Of a DNA stretch of 64,000 nt, positions 34,636 to 45,998 are shown one piece after another. Position 1 is the stretch's first letter. Each line of letters starts with the position of its first letter. The DNA comes from Bufo bufo (taxonomy: Eukaryota > Chordata > Amphibia > Anura > Bufonidae): contig NC_053389.1 in NCBI RefSeq assembly GCF_905171765.1, forward strand, positions 212,418,624-212,482,623, written 5' to 3'. The notes beneath the pieces were generated by a model that was given only the letters and a program-made list of their open reading frames with translations, was not told the DNA's origin and did no database searches. The position numbers and the translations under genes were made by a program.

Positions 34636-35250
34636 ATCCTGCTCCCTCTTTTGCTGTGCTGGTGCCTCTGTGCGACCACCGCCTCTTCCTCCGAACTAGA
34701 CAGGTCACTCGCATGACCTTGATTAAATGTGGGGTCTAGTAGCTCATCATCCTTCACATCATCTACCACCCACTCTTTACCCCTGCCCTTCTTGTCGGTC
34801 TGCAGACTGCAGAAAGCTGCAGCAGTTGGCACCTGTGTTTTGTCATCATCAGAGACGTGCCGCGGTGGTCTTCCAATGTCATCATCCTGAAACATAAGTG
34901 GCTGGGCATCAGTGCACTCAATCTCTTCAACTTCTGGTGCAGGGCTATGTGGATGGCCCACGGAAACCCTGCCAGCAGAGTCATCAAAAAGCATAACAGA
35001 CTGCTGCATGACTTGGGGCTCAGACTGCTTGCCTGATTTGCAAGGGGGTGAGTTGAAAGACAGATGGCCATGGGCTGTAGGTGCCAATTCTGATCTTTCA
35101 GCAGGTTACTGGGTGGGAGACAATGCGAATGAACTGTAGGCACTGTTAGCCCCCCAATCTACTATAGTCTGTACTTGTTCTGGGCTCACCATTCGTACTG
35201 TCCTAAATGCAGTGTAGGCCGCAAATGTACTTTCTAGCGCAAAAGATGAG
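34636..35250 (-). pseudogene. Stray copy of hAT-B N-terminal coding sequence
   Basis: The minus strand matches the N-terminal region of the transposase at 40200-40780: ALRIVRPEQVQAI-like start near 35200, SPLCKS, EPQVMQQS, LLFDDSAGRVS near 34985-35030, and SSEEEAVVAQ near 34680. It lies inside the 3' repeat field, with repeat units on both sides (34440-34635 and 35255-35810), downstream of the real transposase end. It is therefore an extra, displaced coding fragment, probably acquired by recombination or gap repair. Confidence 0.84.
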
Positions 35251-35254
35251 CATT

Positions 35255-35810
35255 TGTCACCCAACAATGTAACAGATGAATTAGTGAAATGTATTTCTTT
35301 GTCCACTAGGTAGAGCAGGGGTATATCACAGCCAAAAATTGGTGAATTTCACCTGACAATGTAACAGACAAATTAGTGAAATGTATTTTCCTGTCCACTA
35401 GGTAGAGCAGGGGTATATCACAGTCAAAAATTGGTAAATGTCACCCAACAATGTAACAGACAAATTTGTGAAATGTATTTGTCTTTCCACTATGTAGAGC
35501 ATGGGTATATCACAGCCAAAGATTTGGGAATTTCACCGGACAATGTAACAGACAAATTAGTGAAATGTATTTCCCTGTCTACTAGGTAGAGCAGGGGTAT
35601 ATCACAGCCAAAAATTTGTGAATTTCACCCGACAATGTAACAGACAAATTAATTAAATGTGTTTCCCTGTCTACTAGGTAGAGAAGGGGTATATCACAGA
35701 CAAAAATTTGTGAATTTCACCCGACAATGTAACAGACAAATTAGTGAAATGTATTTCCCTGTCTACTAGGTAGAGCAGTGGTATATCACAGACAGAAATT
35801 GGTGAATTTC
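35255..35810. repeat. hAT-B 3' tandem repeats (~91 bp, ~6 units)
   Basis: Units with GACAATGTAACAGACAAATT, GAAATGTATTTCCCTGTC and CTAGGTAGAGCAGGGGTATA recur every ~91 bp. Same repeat as 13150-13720 in the plus copy. Confidence 0.93.
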
Positions 35811-36408
35811 CTGTGGGATCCATGCCTGGTTTATTTTAATGAACGTGAGCTTGTCCACATTGACTGTGGACAGGCAGCTTCGCTTGTCTGTGATAATGCC
35901 GCTTGCCCTGCTAAACACACATTCAGAAAATGCACTGGCTGCACGGCAGACAAGCACTTCCAAGGCGTAAAGGGCAAGCTCAGGCCATGTGCCCAATTTG
36001 GAGACCCAGAAGTTGAAGGGGGCAGACACATAATTTAGTACGTGTAGACGTGTGTACACATACTGCTCCACCATGTTGGTGAAATGCTGCCTCCTGCTAA
36101 GACATTCCATATCAGCTGGTGGTGCTGGCTGTTGTGGCATGCTGACAAAGCTTTTCCACATTTCGGCCATGCTAACCCTGCCTACTGAGGTGCTGGTGGT
36201 GCCCCAGCTGCGTTGGCAACCTCTTCCTCCTCCTCTGCCTTTGCCTTGTGCTTCCACTGTGCCCCCGCTGTCAGGTGGGAATGCCACCAGCAGCGCGTCT
36301 ACCAGCGTGCGCTTGTACTCGCTCATCTTACAATCATGCTCCAGTGACGGAATTAAGGACGGTACGTTGTCCTTGTAATGGGGATCCAGTAGCATGGCCA
36401 CCCAGTAA
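35806..36408 (-). pseudogene. hAT-B transposase C-terminal segment (minus copy)
   Basis: C-terminal third of the transposase beyond the CR1 insertion: LLDPHYKDNVPSLIPSLEHD, a Gly-rich linker, RQHFTNMVEQYV, FWVSKLGTWPELALYALEVL and the dimerisation segment FSRASGIITDKRSCLSTVNV ending IKINQAWIPQ. The frame then runs directly into the 3' repeat. It keeps about 350 bp that the plus copy has lost near 12575. Confidence 0.9.
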
Positions 36409-38302
36409 CAGAGTAACATAGTATATAAAGCCAAAAAAAGACATTTGTCTATCCAGCTTAGCCTGTTATCTTGCAAGTTGATCCAGAGGAAAGCAAAAAA
36501 AAAAAAAACTATGAGGTACAAGCCAATTCCTTCCCGACTCCAATAAGGCAATCAGAATAACTCCCTGGATCAACAACCCCTGTCTAGTAGCTATAGCCTG
36601 TAATATTATTACACTCCAAAATTCATCCAAGCCCCTTTTGAATTCTTTTATTGTACTCACCATCACCACCTCCTCAGGCAGAGAGTTCCATAGTCTCACT
36701 GCTCTTACCGTAAAGAATCCTTTTCTATGTTTGTGTACAAACCTTCCTTGCTCCAGACGCAGAGGGTGTCCCCTCGTCACAGTCCTGGGGATAAATAGAT
36801 GATGGGAGAGATCTCTGTACTTCCCCCTGATATATTTATACATTGTAATTAGATCTCCCCTTAGTCGACTTTTTTCTAAAGTGAATAACCCTAATGTTGA
36901 TAATCTTTCGGGGTACTGTAGTTGCCCCATTCCAGTTATTACTTTAGTTGCCCTCCTCTGAACCCTCTCCAGCTCTACTATGTCTGCCTTGTTCACAGGA
37001 GCCCAGAACTGTACACAGTACTCCATGTGTGGTCTGACTAGTGATTTGTAAAGTGGTAGGACTATGTTCTCATCACGGGCATCTATGCCCCTTTTGATGC
37101 AACCCATTATCTTATTGGCCTTGGCAGTAGCTGCCTGACACTGGTTTTTACTGCTTAGTTGGCTGTCTATTAAAATTCCTAGGTCCTTTTCCATGTCAGT
37201 GTTACCCAGTGTTTTACCATTTAGTATGTACAGGTGATTTGCATTATTCCTTCCCATGTGCATAACCTTACATTTGTCAGTGTTAAACCTCATCTGTCAC
37301 TTCTCTGCCCAAGCCTCTAATCTATCTAGATCCATCTGTAGCTGTATAGTGTCCTCTTCAGTGTTAATTACTTTACACAGTTTAGTGTCATATGCAAAAA
37401 TGTATATTTTACTGTGCAAGCCTTCTACATGATCATTAATAAATATATTGAAGAGATTAGGGCCCAATACTAACCCCTGAGGTACTCCACTAGTGACAGT
37501 GACCCAATCTGAGTGTGTACCATTAATAAATACCCTCTGTTTTCTATAATTGAGCCAGCTACTTACCCACTTACAGACGTTTTCTCCCAGACCGAGCATT
37601 CTCATTTTATATATTAACCTTTTATGTGGTACAGTGTCAAATGCTTTGGAGAAGTCCAGATACACGACATCCATTGATTCGCCGCTGTCAAGTCTAGAAC
37701 TTACCTCCTCATAGAAACTGATTAAATTAGTTTGACATGACCGATCCCTCCTGAAGCAATTCTGATATGATGTTATTTGCTTGTTTTCATTGAGATCCTC
37801 CAAGATAGCATCTCTTAGAAAACCTTCAAACAGTTTACCCACAACAGATGTTAAACTTACCGGCATATAGTTTCCAGGGTCTGTCTTTGCACCTTTTTTG
37901 AATATTGGCACAACATTTGCTATGCGCCAATCCTGTAGAACATTCCCTGTTAGTATAGAGTCTGTAAATATCAGAAATAAGGGTCTGGCTATGACATTAC
38001 TTAATTCTCTTAGGAACGGGGGTGTATGCCACCTGTCCCTGGCGATTTGTCTATTTTAATCTGTTTAAGTTGCTGTTGTACTTCTTCCTGGGTCAGACAG
38101 GGCACTTTTAATGGGGAATTTACTTTTTCATTCATTTCATTGCATTTCATCTGACAGTTTATTTTCCTCAGTAAATACAGTGGAGAAAAAATATTTAATA
38201 GCTTTGATTTCTACTCGTCGCTCTCTGCAACTCCCCCCTTATTGCTCTGCAGAGGGCCGTCACCTTCAGATTATTACTTTTTACCATTTATATAATTGAA
38301 CA
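36409..38302 (-). mobile_element. CR1 LINE, 5'-truncated, inserted in hAT-B
   Basis: About 1.9 kb, closely similar to the plus-strand CR1 at 42388-46205. The 5' truncation falls before the RT (homology begins at ATTATATAAATGG). The 3' end has TACTATGTTACTCTGTTACT, a short 8 bp-type repeat as in CR1 tails. It splits the hAT-B transposase between the ILTCADY-equivalent and LLDPHYKDN segments. No clean TSD. Confidence 0.92.
36466..38245 (-). pseudogene. CR1 reverse transcriptase remnant
   Basis: 37297-37911 carries FKKGAKTDPGNYMPVSLTS, VYLDFSKAFDTVPHKRL and TSGVPQGLVLGPNLFNIFIND, with the catalytic motif degraded to FAYDTK (FADDTK in the plus copy). 36466-37293 carries the thumb and C-terminal CR1 region: RFNTDKCKVMHMGRN, PHMEYCVQFWAPV, LERVQRRATKVITGM, LEKSRLRGDLITMYKYIRG. 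A stop at 37294-37296 (TGA where the plus copy has Trp) separates the two. Confidence 0.93.
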
Positions 38303-40936
38303 ACAAGTTAGAATGTGGCCAACTCAACGGTCGATGCAGAGACATTTCAGCATGTAATCGCTCATGTGTGCCAGGCTGCCCAGAGGCAATGGCAAGCTGT
38401 CCTCTGTGGGAGGTGTATCGTCTGTGTCCTCTGTATCCCACCAGCCAAGCACCAGTGATGGCCATGAGCTGGTTTGGGTGCTACCCTGCTGTAAACACAG
38501 TTCCTCCTCCTCCATCTCCTCATCCTCCACCTTGTCATCCTCCAGAACTGTGCCCTGGCTGGACAATTGTGTACCTGGCATTTGTGGGTGCAGGAACTCA
38601 CCCTCAGAGCCACTTGTGAAGGACTGGCCGGAAACCCTTGCAAATGATCCCTTCCTCCTCCTTCTCCTGTGCCACATCCTCTTTCATTATCGCCAGCAGC
38701 ATTTTTTCAAGGAGGCATAGAAGTGGGATAGTAATGTTGAGAACGGCGTCATCGGCACTGGCCATGTTGATGGAGTATTCGAAACAGCGCAACAAGTCAC
38801 ACAGGTCTCGCATGGAGGGCCACTCATTGGTGGTGAAGTGGTGCTGTTCCGCAGAGTGACTCACCCATGCGTGCTGCAGCTGAAACACCACTATCGCTTG
38901 CTACTGCTTGCACAGTATGGCCAGCATGTGCAAGGTGGAGTTCCACCTAGTGGGCACGTCACATATGAGGCTGTGAACGGAAAGGATGAACTTACGCTGC
39001 AGGCGAGCAGCAGCAGGGTGAGAACGCCGAAAGCACGCACAGACGGCCCGCACTTTCTGCAGTAGCTCTGACATATCGGGGTAATTTTTAATGAACCTCT
39101 GCACCAAATTCAGCACATGCACCAGGCAAGGGATGTGCATCAAACCGGCTAGGCCCAGAGCTGCTATGAGATTTCGCCCATTATCGCTCACCACCAGGCC
39201 GGGCTTGAGGCTCACTGGCACCAACCACTCATCGGTCTGCTGTTCCATGCCCGTCCACAGCTCCTGCGCAGTGTGGGGTTTGTCCCCCAAACAGATAATT
39301 TTTAAAACTGCCTGCTGTCGTTTACCCCTGGCTGTGCTGAAGTTGGTGGTGAAGTTGTTACGCTGACTGGATGAGGAGGCGGTAGAGGATGAAGAAGTGA
39401 AGTAGGAGGAGGAAGAAACAGGAGTCAAACTGAAGAGCCCTGCAATCCTCGGTGGTGGAAGGATATGCGTCAAACTGCTATCTGCCTCAGGCCCAGCCGC
39501 CACTGCATTTACCCAGTGTGCTGTTAGGGAGCTAAAAGGTCCCTGGCCGTGCTTACTAGTCCACGTATCAGTAGTTAGGTGGACCTTGCCACAGATGACT
39601 TTGCGCAGTGCACACCTGATTTTGTCCCCCACTTGGTTGTGCAGGGAAGGGATGGCTCGCCTGGAAAAGTAGTGGTGGCTGGGCACGACGTACTGTGGGA
39701 CAGCCACCACCATAAGGCTTTTAAAACTCTCTGTCTCCACCAGATGGAATGACAGCATTTCAAAGGCCAGTAATTTTGAAATGCTGGCATTCAGGGCTAG
39801 GGATCGTGGGTGGGTAGGGGGTACTTCCTCTTTTGTTCCAGTGTTTGGGAGATAGACAGCTGAACGCTTCCATGGGACATTGTGGAGATTCTTGGTGACC
39901 CAGGTGGTGGCGTTGCTGGCAGATCCTCTGTTTGCGGGGTGGCAGGTGCCACTGTCACTTCAGAGGGGGATGAAGAGGCCGAGACTGCAGCAGAAGAGGA
40001 AGCAGGAGGAGCCAGAGAACTCTCTTGGTTTTAGAGGTGTTTTTTTTTCCACTGCAAACCACTGGTGTCTTGTCGTCAGCACATTTTCTGAAGAACTGCC
40101 ACGCCAGGGAACTTCTTGGAGCTGCCTTTAGTGTGCTCGGTCCCTCGGGGTGGTGGGCAGTTGCAGGCCTACTGTCTAGGGGATGGCCACTCCGCTTTCG
40201 CACTCTGCTCACTCTTCTGTTGTGCTGTTGGCTCTGTGCGACCACCGCCTCTTCCTCCGAACTACACAGGTCACTGGCATGACCTTGAATCCATGTGGGG
40301 TTGAGGATCTCATCGTCCTCCACATCATCTTCCACCCAGTCTTCACCCCTGCCCTCCTTGTCGGTCTGCACACTGCAGAAAGCCACAGTAGTTGGCACCT
40401 GTGTTTCGTCATTATCCGAGACGTGCTGCGGTGGTCCTCCCATGTACTCATCCTGAAACATAAGTGGTTCGGGATCCGTGGACTCAATCCTTTCCACAGG
40501 CAGGGCTATGTGGATGGCCCTGGGAAACCCTGCCAGCAGAGTCATCAAAAAGCAGAAGAGACTGCTGCATGACTTGGGGCTCAGACTGTTTGGCTGATTT
40601 GCAAAGGGGTGAGGTGAAAGACTGATGGCCATGGGGTGCAGGTGCCAACTCTGATCTTTCAGCAGGAAACTGGGTGGGAGACAATGTGAAGGAACTGGAG
40701 GCACTGTCAGCCACCAAATCTGCTATCGCCTGTACTTGTTCTGGCCTCACTATTCGTAGAGCCGCATTCAGCCCTACCAAATAACGCTGAAGGTTCTGTC
40801 GCTTACTCGCACCTGAAGAAGGTGTTTTACTTGTGCGTGTAGCTGGCACAGATCAACCACGTCCTCTCCCTGCAACAGGAGCTCCACCAGCAGCACCACG
40901 CCCGGGGTCACGTTCCTTATTTGACGCTCTCCTCAT
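38303..40936 (-). pseudogene. hAT-B transposase, N-terminal and catalytic segment (minus copy)
   Basis: Start ATG at 40934-40936 opens MRRASNKERDPGRGAAGGAP. A TGA at codon 28 replaces a likely Arg codon. The N-terminal region follows (SKRQNLQRYLVGLNAALRI, acidic near 40300), then a BED-finger-like region (SLAWQFFRKCADDKT, ~40075) with a frame change. The catalytic region at 38901-39758 has VPSHHYFSRRAIPSLH, HLTTDTWTSKHGQG (first Asp), LVVSDNGRNLIAAL (second Asp), PCLVHVLN and PTRWNSTLHML. 38324-38891 holds the acidic insertion domain. It continues at 35806-36408 after the CR1. Several stops and frameshifts, but all regions are present. Confidence 0.9.
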
Positions 40937-42379
40937 TCTTTGCGTTCACCCACCAAACTAACAGATTGATTATGTCAGGCGACAATGTAACCGCCAATAG
41001 TCAACAATTAAGTTCACTGAGTGTAAGGCAGTGCCGGTGTCATAAAGATGAAAAATTTCTTGAGGTCACACAACAGTGTGACAGGTGAATTTTATACAAT
41101 TACTTCACGGTCACAAAAAATGTTAATTTCTCAACCAACAATATAACTGCAGTATTGACTGGTTGTATTTGACTGTGACAAATGTAGCAAAGGCCCCAAA
41201 TGTAGTGTCTTCCACAAAATGGGTGTTTTTTTTAAAACCAGAATATAACAGCGGTATCTAACGCTTGTATTTGACTGTGACAAATGCAGCAAAGGCCCCA
41301 CATGTAGGGTCTTGCCCAAAATGGGTGTTTTTTTAATACCAGAATCTAACAGCAGTATCTAGCATTTGTATTTGACTGTGACAAATGCAACAAAGGCCGC
41401 AAATGTCTTATCTTGCCCAAAATGGGTGTTTTTTTTAATACCAGAATATAACAGCAGTATCTAACGTTTGTATTGGACTGTCAGAAATGCAGCAAAGGCC
41501 GCAAATGTATTATCTTGCCCAAAATGTGTGTTTTTTTAATACCAGAATATAACAGCAGTATCTAATGCTTGTATTGGACTGGCAGAAATGCAGCAAAGGC
41601 CGCAAATGTATTATCTTGCCCAAAATGGGTGTTTTTTTTTAAAACCAGAATATAATTGCAGTATTTAAAGCTTGTATTTCACTGTGACAAATGCAGCAAA
41701 GACCCCAGATGTAGGGTCTTGCAAAAAATGGGTGTTTTTTTAAACCCAGAATATAACAGCAGTATTTAAAGCTTGTATTTTACTGTGACAAATGCAGCAA
41801 AGGCCCCAGATGTAGGGTCTTGCAAAAAATGGGTGTTTTTTTAAACCCTGAATATAACTGCAATATTTAAACCTTGTATTTGACTGTCACAAATGCACAT
41901 ATGAACTTGCACAAAATGGCCACCGACATCCACCTAACTATCAGACGGATAAAAGTTCTTTTTCTGTGTTACTGGGCTCAGGGCAGGTTAAAAAAATGGT
42001 GCACTGCACCCACAAAACAAAATCGCTGTAGATTGCTATTCTCTCCCTGACAGCAGCAGCATCCTATCTCTACACTAGTAAGAGCAGAGTAATGTGCAGC
42101 GCTACATGACTCCAGCTTATATAGAGGCTGGGTCACATGCTGCACTGGCCAGTCACAGCCATGCAATTAGTAGGCATGGCTGTGATGGCTTCTAAGTGCA
42201 CACGAGTTAAACACTTGGTGATTGGCTGTTCTGCAGCCTTTCAAAAAGCGCCATTAACTCGCCGAACACCGAACTTGAACCCAAACTTTTACTGAAAACT
42301 TCGGGTTCGGATCCGGGGTCCAAAAATCCTAAAGTTCGGTACGAACCCGAACTTTACAGTTCGGGTTCACTCAACTCTA
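40937..42379 (-). repeat. hAT-B 5' region: ~103 bp tandem repeats and 5' terminus
   Basis: From about 41100 to 41900, units with AAAATGGGTGTTTTTT, CCAGAATATAACAGCAGTAT and TGACTGTGACAAATGCAGCA recur every ~100-104 bp (about 8 units). The outer part (42235-42379) is rich in CCGAAC/GTTCGGG words and ends in TCAACTCTA. No gene other than the transposase start. Confidence 0.9.
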
Positions 42380-43202
42380 ATCTTGACTAATAAATTCAGA
42401 AAGAACAGATATTTCAATGAGTACAAGAAAGGCAATGGGAGATTAGGGAGATTAACAAGTGGCTCAAGAACTGGTGTAGGAAGGAGGGGTTTGGGTTCCT
42501 GGAGAACTGGGCCGATTTTTCTATCGGCTACAGGCTCTATCGTAGGGACGGGCTGCACCTCAATGGGGAAGGGGCAGCTGTGCTGGGGAGAAAGATGGCT
42601 AGAAGGTTGGAGCAGTGTTTAAACTAGGGACTGGGGGGGAGGGTAATTACATTATAGGAGGGGAAGATAGTGCAAATAGAGACCGGGGGCAAGGTAATAA
42701 GAATGGGGGAGGAATGGAAGGAGGGACTAGAACAGTTCAGAAGGAAAGGTGTAGGGTAAAAAATATACATAAACCTCTCAGTTCGGGTTCACTCAACTCT
42801 AATCTTGACTAATAAATTCAGAAAGAACAGATATTTCAATGAGTACAAGAAAGGCAATGGGAGATTAGGGAGATTAACAAGTGGCTCAAGAACTGGTGTA
42901 GGAAGGAGGGGTTTGGGTTCCTGGAGAACTGGGCCGATTTTTCTATCGGCTACAGGCTCTATCGTAGGGACGGGCTGCACCTCAATGGGGAAGGGGCAGC
43001 TGTGCTGGGGAGAAAGATGGCTAGAAGGTTGGAGGAGTGTTTAAACTAGGGACTGGGGGGGAGGGTAGTTACGTTATAGGAGGGGAAGATAGTGCAAATA
43101 GAGACCGGGGGCAAGGTAATAAGAATGGGGGAGGAATGGAAGGAGGGACTAGAACAGTTCAGAAGGAAAGGTGTAGGGTAAAAAATATACATAAACCTCT
43201 CA
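42359..43202. repeat. 422 bp tandem duplication across the hAT/CR1 junction
   Basis: Unit 1 is 42359-42780 and unit 2 is 42781-43202, differing at three positions seen by eye (for example GTTGGAGCAG versus GTTGGAGGAG). Each unit begins with the last ~21 bp of hAT-B plus its ATCTTGAC TSD, then CR1 5' sequence. The junction shares a 2 bp CA microhomology. Confidence 0.95.
42859..43048 (+). pseudogene. CR1 ORF1 C-terminal remnant (esterase-like)
   Basis: In one frame the DNA reads WEIREINKWLKNWC, GFLENWADFSIGYRLYRRDG, LHLNGEGAAVLGRKMARRLE and stops. The DG-LHLN-G signature matches the C-terminus of the SGNH/esterase-type domain found in ORF1 of many CR1 elements. An identical piece is in the first duplicate (~42437-42626). 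The rest of ORF1 is missing. Confidence 0.7.
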
Positions 43203-45998
43203 AATGTATGTATACTAATGCCAGAAGCCTGACTAATAAAACTGGTGAACTGGAATTAGTGATGTGTGAGGAGGACTATGACATAGTGGGAATAACTGAG
43301 ACATGGCTGGATGAAAGCTATGACTGGGCAGTTAATGTACAAGGTTACAGTCTGTTTAGAAAGGATCGTCAAAACCGGAGAGGGGGAGGGGTCTGCCTTT
43401 ATATAAAGTCCTGTCTAAAGCCCACAGTCCAAGAAAATATAAGTGAGGGACATGAACATGTGGAGTCACTGTGGGTAGAGATACATGGAGCTAAAAACAA
43501 CAATAAATTACTAATAGGAGTTTACTATAAACCACCGAATATACCAGAGTCCACAGAAAATCTACTACTAAACGAGATAGACGAGGCGGAAAATCATAAT
43601 GAGGTGGTTATTATGGGGGACTTCAACTACCCGGATATAGACTGGGAAACTGAAACTTGTATATCTCATAAGGGAAACAGGTTCGTGGCAATAACCAAAG
43701 ACAATTACCTCTCCCAACTGGTTCAGGACCCGACTAGAGGGACGGCCATACTGGACTTAGTATTAACCAATAGACCTGACAGAACAACAGACGTGCAGGT
43801 TGGGGGACACCTGGGAAATAATGACCATAAAGTAATAACCTTCCAATTATCATTAAAAAGAGCGTTTCTACAGGGAGGAACAAAAATACCAAACTTCAAA
43901 AAAGCTAAATTTAGCCAACTAAGAGAGGCCATAGGCCAAACTAACTGGGACAAAGTCCTCACAAATACAGACACAAAATGGGATATCTTTAAAAACATCC
44001 TAAAAACTCATTGTGAGAGGTACATACTGTATGGTAATAAAAGGTTAAGGAACAAAAAGAAACCAATGTGGATAAATAGAACTGTAAAGAAAGCAATAAA
44101 TGACAAAAAGAAAGCATATAAAACACTAAAACAGGAGGGTAGCACGGAAGCACTGAAAAACTATAAGGAAAAAAATAGAACATGTAAAAAACAAATAAAA
44201 GCGGCCAAACTAGAGACCGAGAGATTAATTGCCAAAGAGAGTAAAACTAACCCTAAAATGTTCTTCAATTATATAAATGTTAAAAAGTATAAATCTGAAG
44301 GTGTTGGCCCTTTAAAGAGTAATGAGGGGGGAGTCGCAGAGAGCGACGAGGAGAAAGCAAAGCTGTTAAATATTTTTTTCTCCAATGTATTCACTGAGGG
44401 AAATAAACTGTCAGATGACATGCAGAATGTAAAAATAAATTCCCCATTAAAAGTGTCCTGTCTGACCCAGGAAGAAGTACATCAGCGACTTAAAAAGATT
44501 AAAATAGACAAATCGCCAGGACCGGATGACATACACCCCCGTATCCTAAAGGAATTAAGTAATGTCATAGCCAGACCCTTATTTCTGATATTTGCAGACT
44601 CTATACTGACAGGAAATGTCCCACAGGATTGGCACGTGGCATATGTGGTGCCAATATTCAAAAAGGGGCCAAAAACAGAGCCTGGAAACTATAGGCCGGT
44701 AAGTTTAACATCTGTTGTGGGTAAACTGTTTGAAGGTTTTCTGAGAGATGCTATATTAGAGCATCTCAACGGAAATAAGCAAATAACGCCATATCAGCAT
44801 GGCTTCGTGAGGGATCGGTCATGTCAGACTATGAGGAGGTAAGTTTCTATGTTTCAGTTTCTATGAGGAGGTAAGTTCTAGACTTGACAGCGGCGAATCA
44901 ATGGATGTCGTATATCTGGACTTCTCCAAAGCATTTGACATTGTACCACATAAAAGGTTAGTATATAAAATGAGAATGCTCGGACTGGGAGAAAACATCT
45001 GTATGTGGGTAAGTAACTGGCTGAGTGATAGAAAACAGAGGTTGGTTATTAATGGTACACACTCAGATTGGGTCACTGTCACTAGTGGAGTACCTCAGGG
45101 GTCAGTATTGGGCCCTATTCTCTTCAATATATTTATTAATGATCTTGTAGAAGGCTTGCATAGTAAAGTATCAATTTTCGCAGATGACACTAAACTGTGT
45201 AAAGTAATTTACACTGATGAGGACAGTATACTACTACAGAGGGATCTGGATAGATTGGAGGCTTGGGCAGATAAGTGGCAGATGAGGTTTAACACTGATA
45301 AATGTAAAGTTATGCACATGGGAAGGAAAAATGCAAGTCACCCGTACATACTAAATGGTAAAACACTCGGTAACACTGACATGGAAAAGGATCTAGGAAT
45401 TTTAATAAACAGCAAACTAAGCAGCAAAAACCAGTGTCAGGCAGCTGCTGCCAAGGCCAACAAGATAATGGGTTGCATCAGAAGGGGCATAGATTCCCGT
45501 GATAGGAACATAGTCCTACCACTTTACAAATCGCTAGTCAGACCACACATGGAGTACTGTGTACAGTTCTGGGCTCCTGTAAACAAGGCAGACATAGCAG
45601 AGCTGGAAAGGGTTCAGAGGAGGGCAACTAAAGTAATAACTGGAATGGGGCAACTACAGTACCCCGAAAGATTATCAAAATTAGGGTTATTCACTTTAGA
45701 AAAAAGACGACTGAGGGGAGATCTAATTAATATGTATAAATATATCAGGGGTCAGTACAGAGATCTATCCCATCAGCTATTTATCCCCAGGACTGTGACT
45801 GTGACGAGGGGACATCCTCTGCGTCTGGAGGAAAGAAGGTTTGTACACAAACATAGAAGAGGATTCTTTACGGTAAGAGCAGTGAGACTATGGAACTCTC
45901 TGCCTGAGGAGGTGGTGATGGTGAGTACAATAAAGGAATTCAAGAGGGGCCTGGACGTATTTCTGGAGCTTAATAATATTACAGGCTATAGCTACTAG
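43037..45998 (+). pseudogene. CR1 ORF2: endonuclease and reverse transcriptase, one main break
   Basis: Would nick target DNA and copy its own RNA. The 43037-44842 frame holds the AP-type endonuclease (YTNARSLTNK, IVGITETWLDE, VIMGDFNYPDIDWE, LGNNDHKVI) and the start of the RT (IDKSPGPDDIHPRILKELS, YRPVSLTSVVGKLFEGFL, HGFVRDRSCQT). A ~25-30 bp duplication/insertion at about 44832-44880, with AGGAGGTAAGTT twice, breaks the frame. 44901-45998 continues with VVYLDFSKAFDIVPHKRL, TSGVPQGSVLGPILFNIFI, the catalytic FADDTK and the CR1 C-terminus (QRRATKVITGMG, KRRLRGDLINMYKYIRG) to a TAG. The true start codon is uncertain. The frame is open from 43037 without an early ATG. Confidence 0.93.

Larger units (their letters stand above)
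27552..42379 (-). mobile_element. hAT element B, complete minus copy with nested Gypsy and CR1
   Basis: Perfect 8 bp TSD ATCTTGAC at 27544-27551 and 42380-42387. Termini TAGAGTTGAGCGGACAC and, inverted from the right, TAGAGTTGAGTGAACCC. Total 14.8 kb, of which about 7.4 kb is nested Gypsy (28619-34157) and CR1 (36409-38302). Order in element orientation: 5' terminus, ~103 bp repeats, transposase, ~91 bp repeats with an embedded N-terminal coding fragment, 3' region with a stray C-terminal fragment, 3' terminus. Confidence 0.94.
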
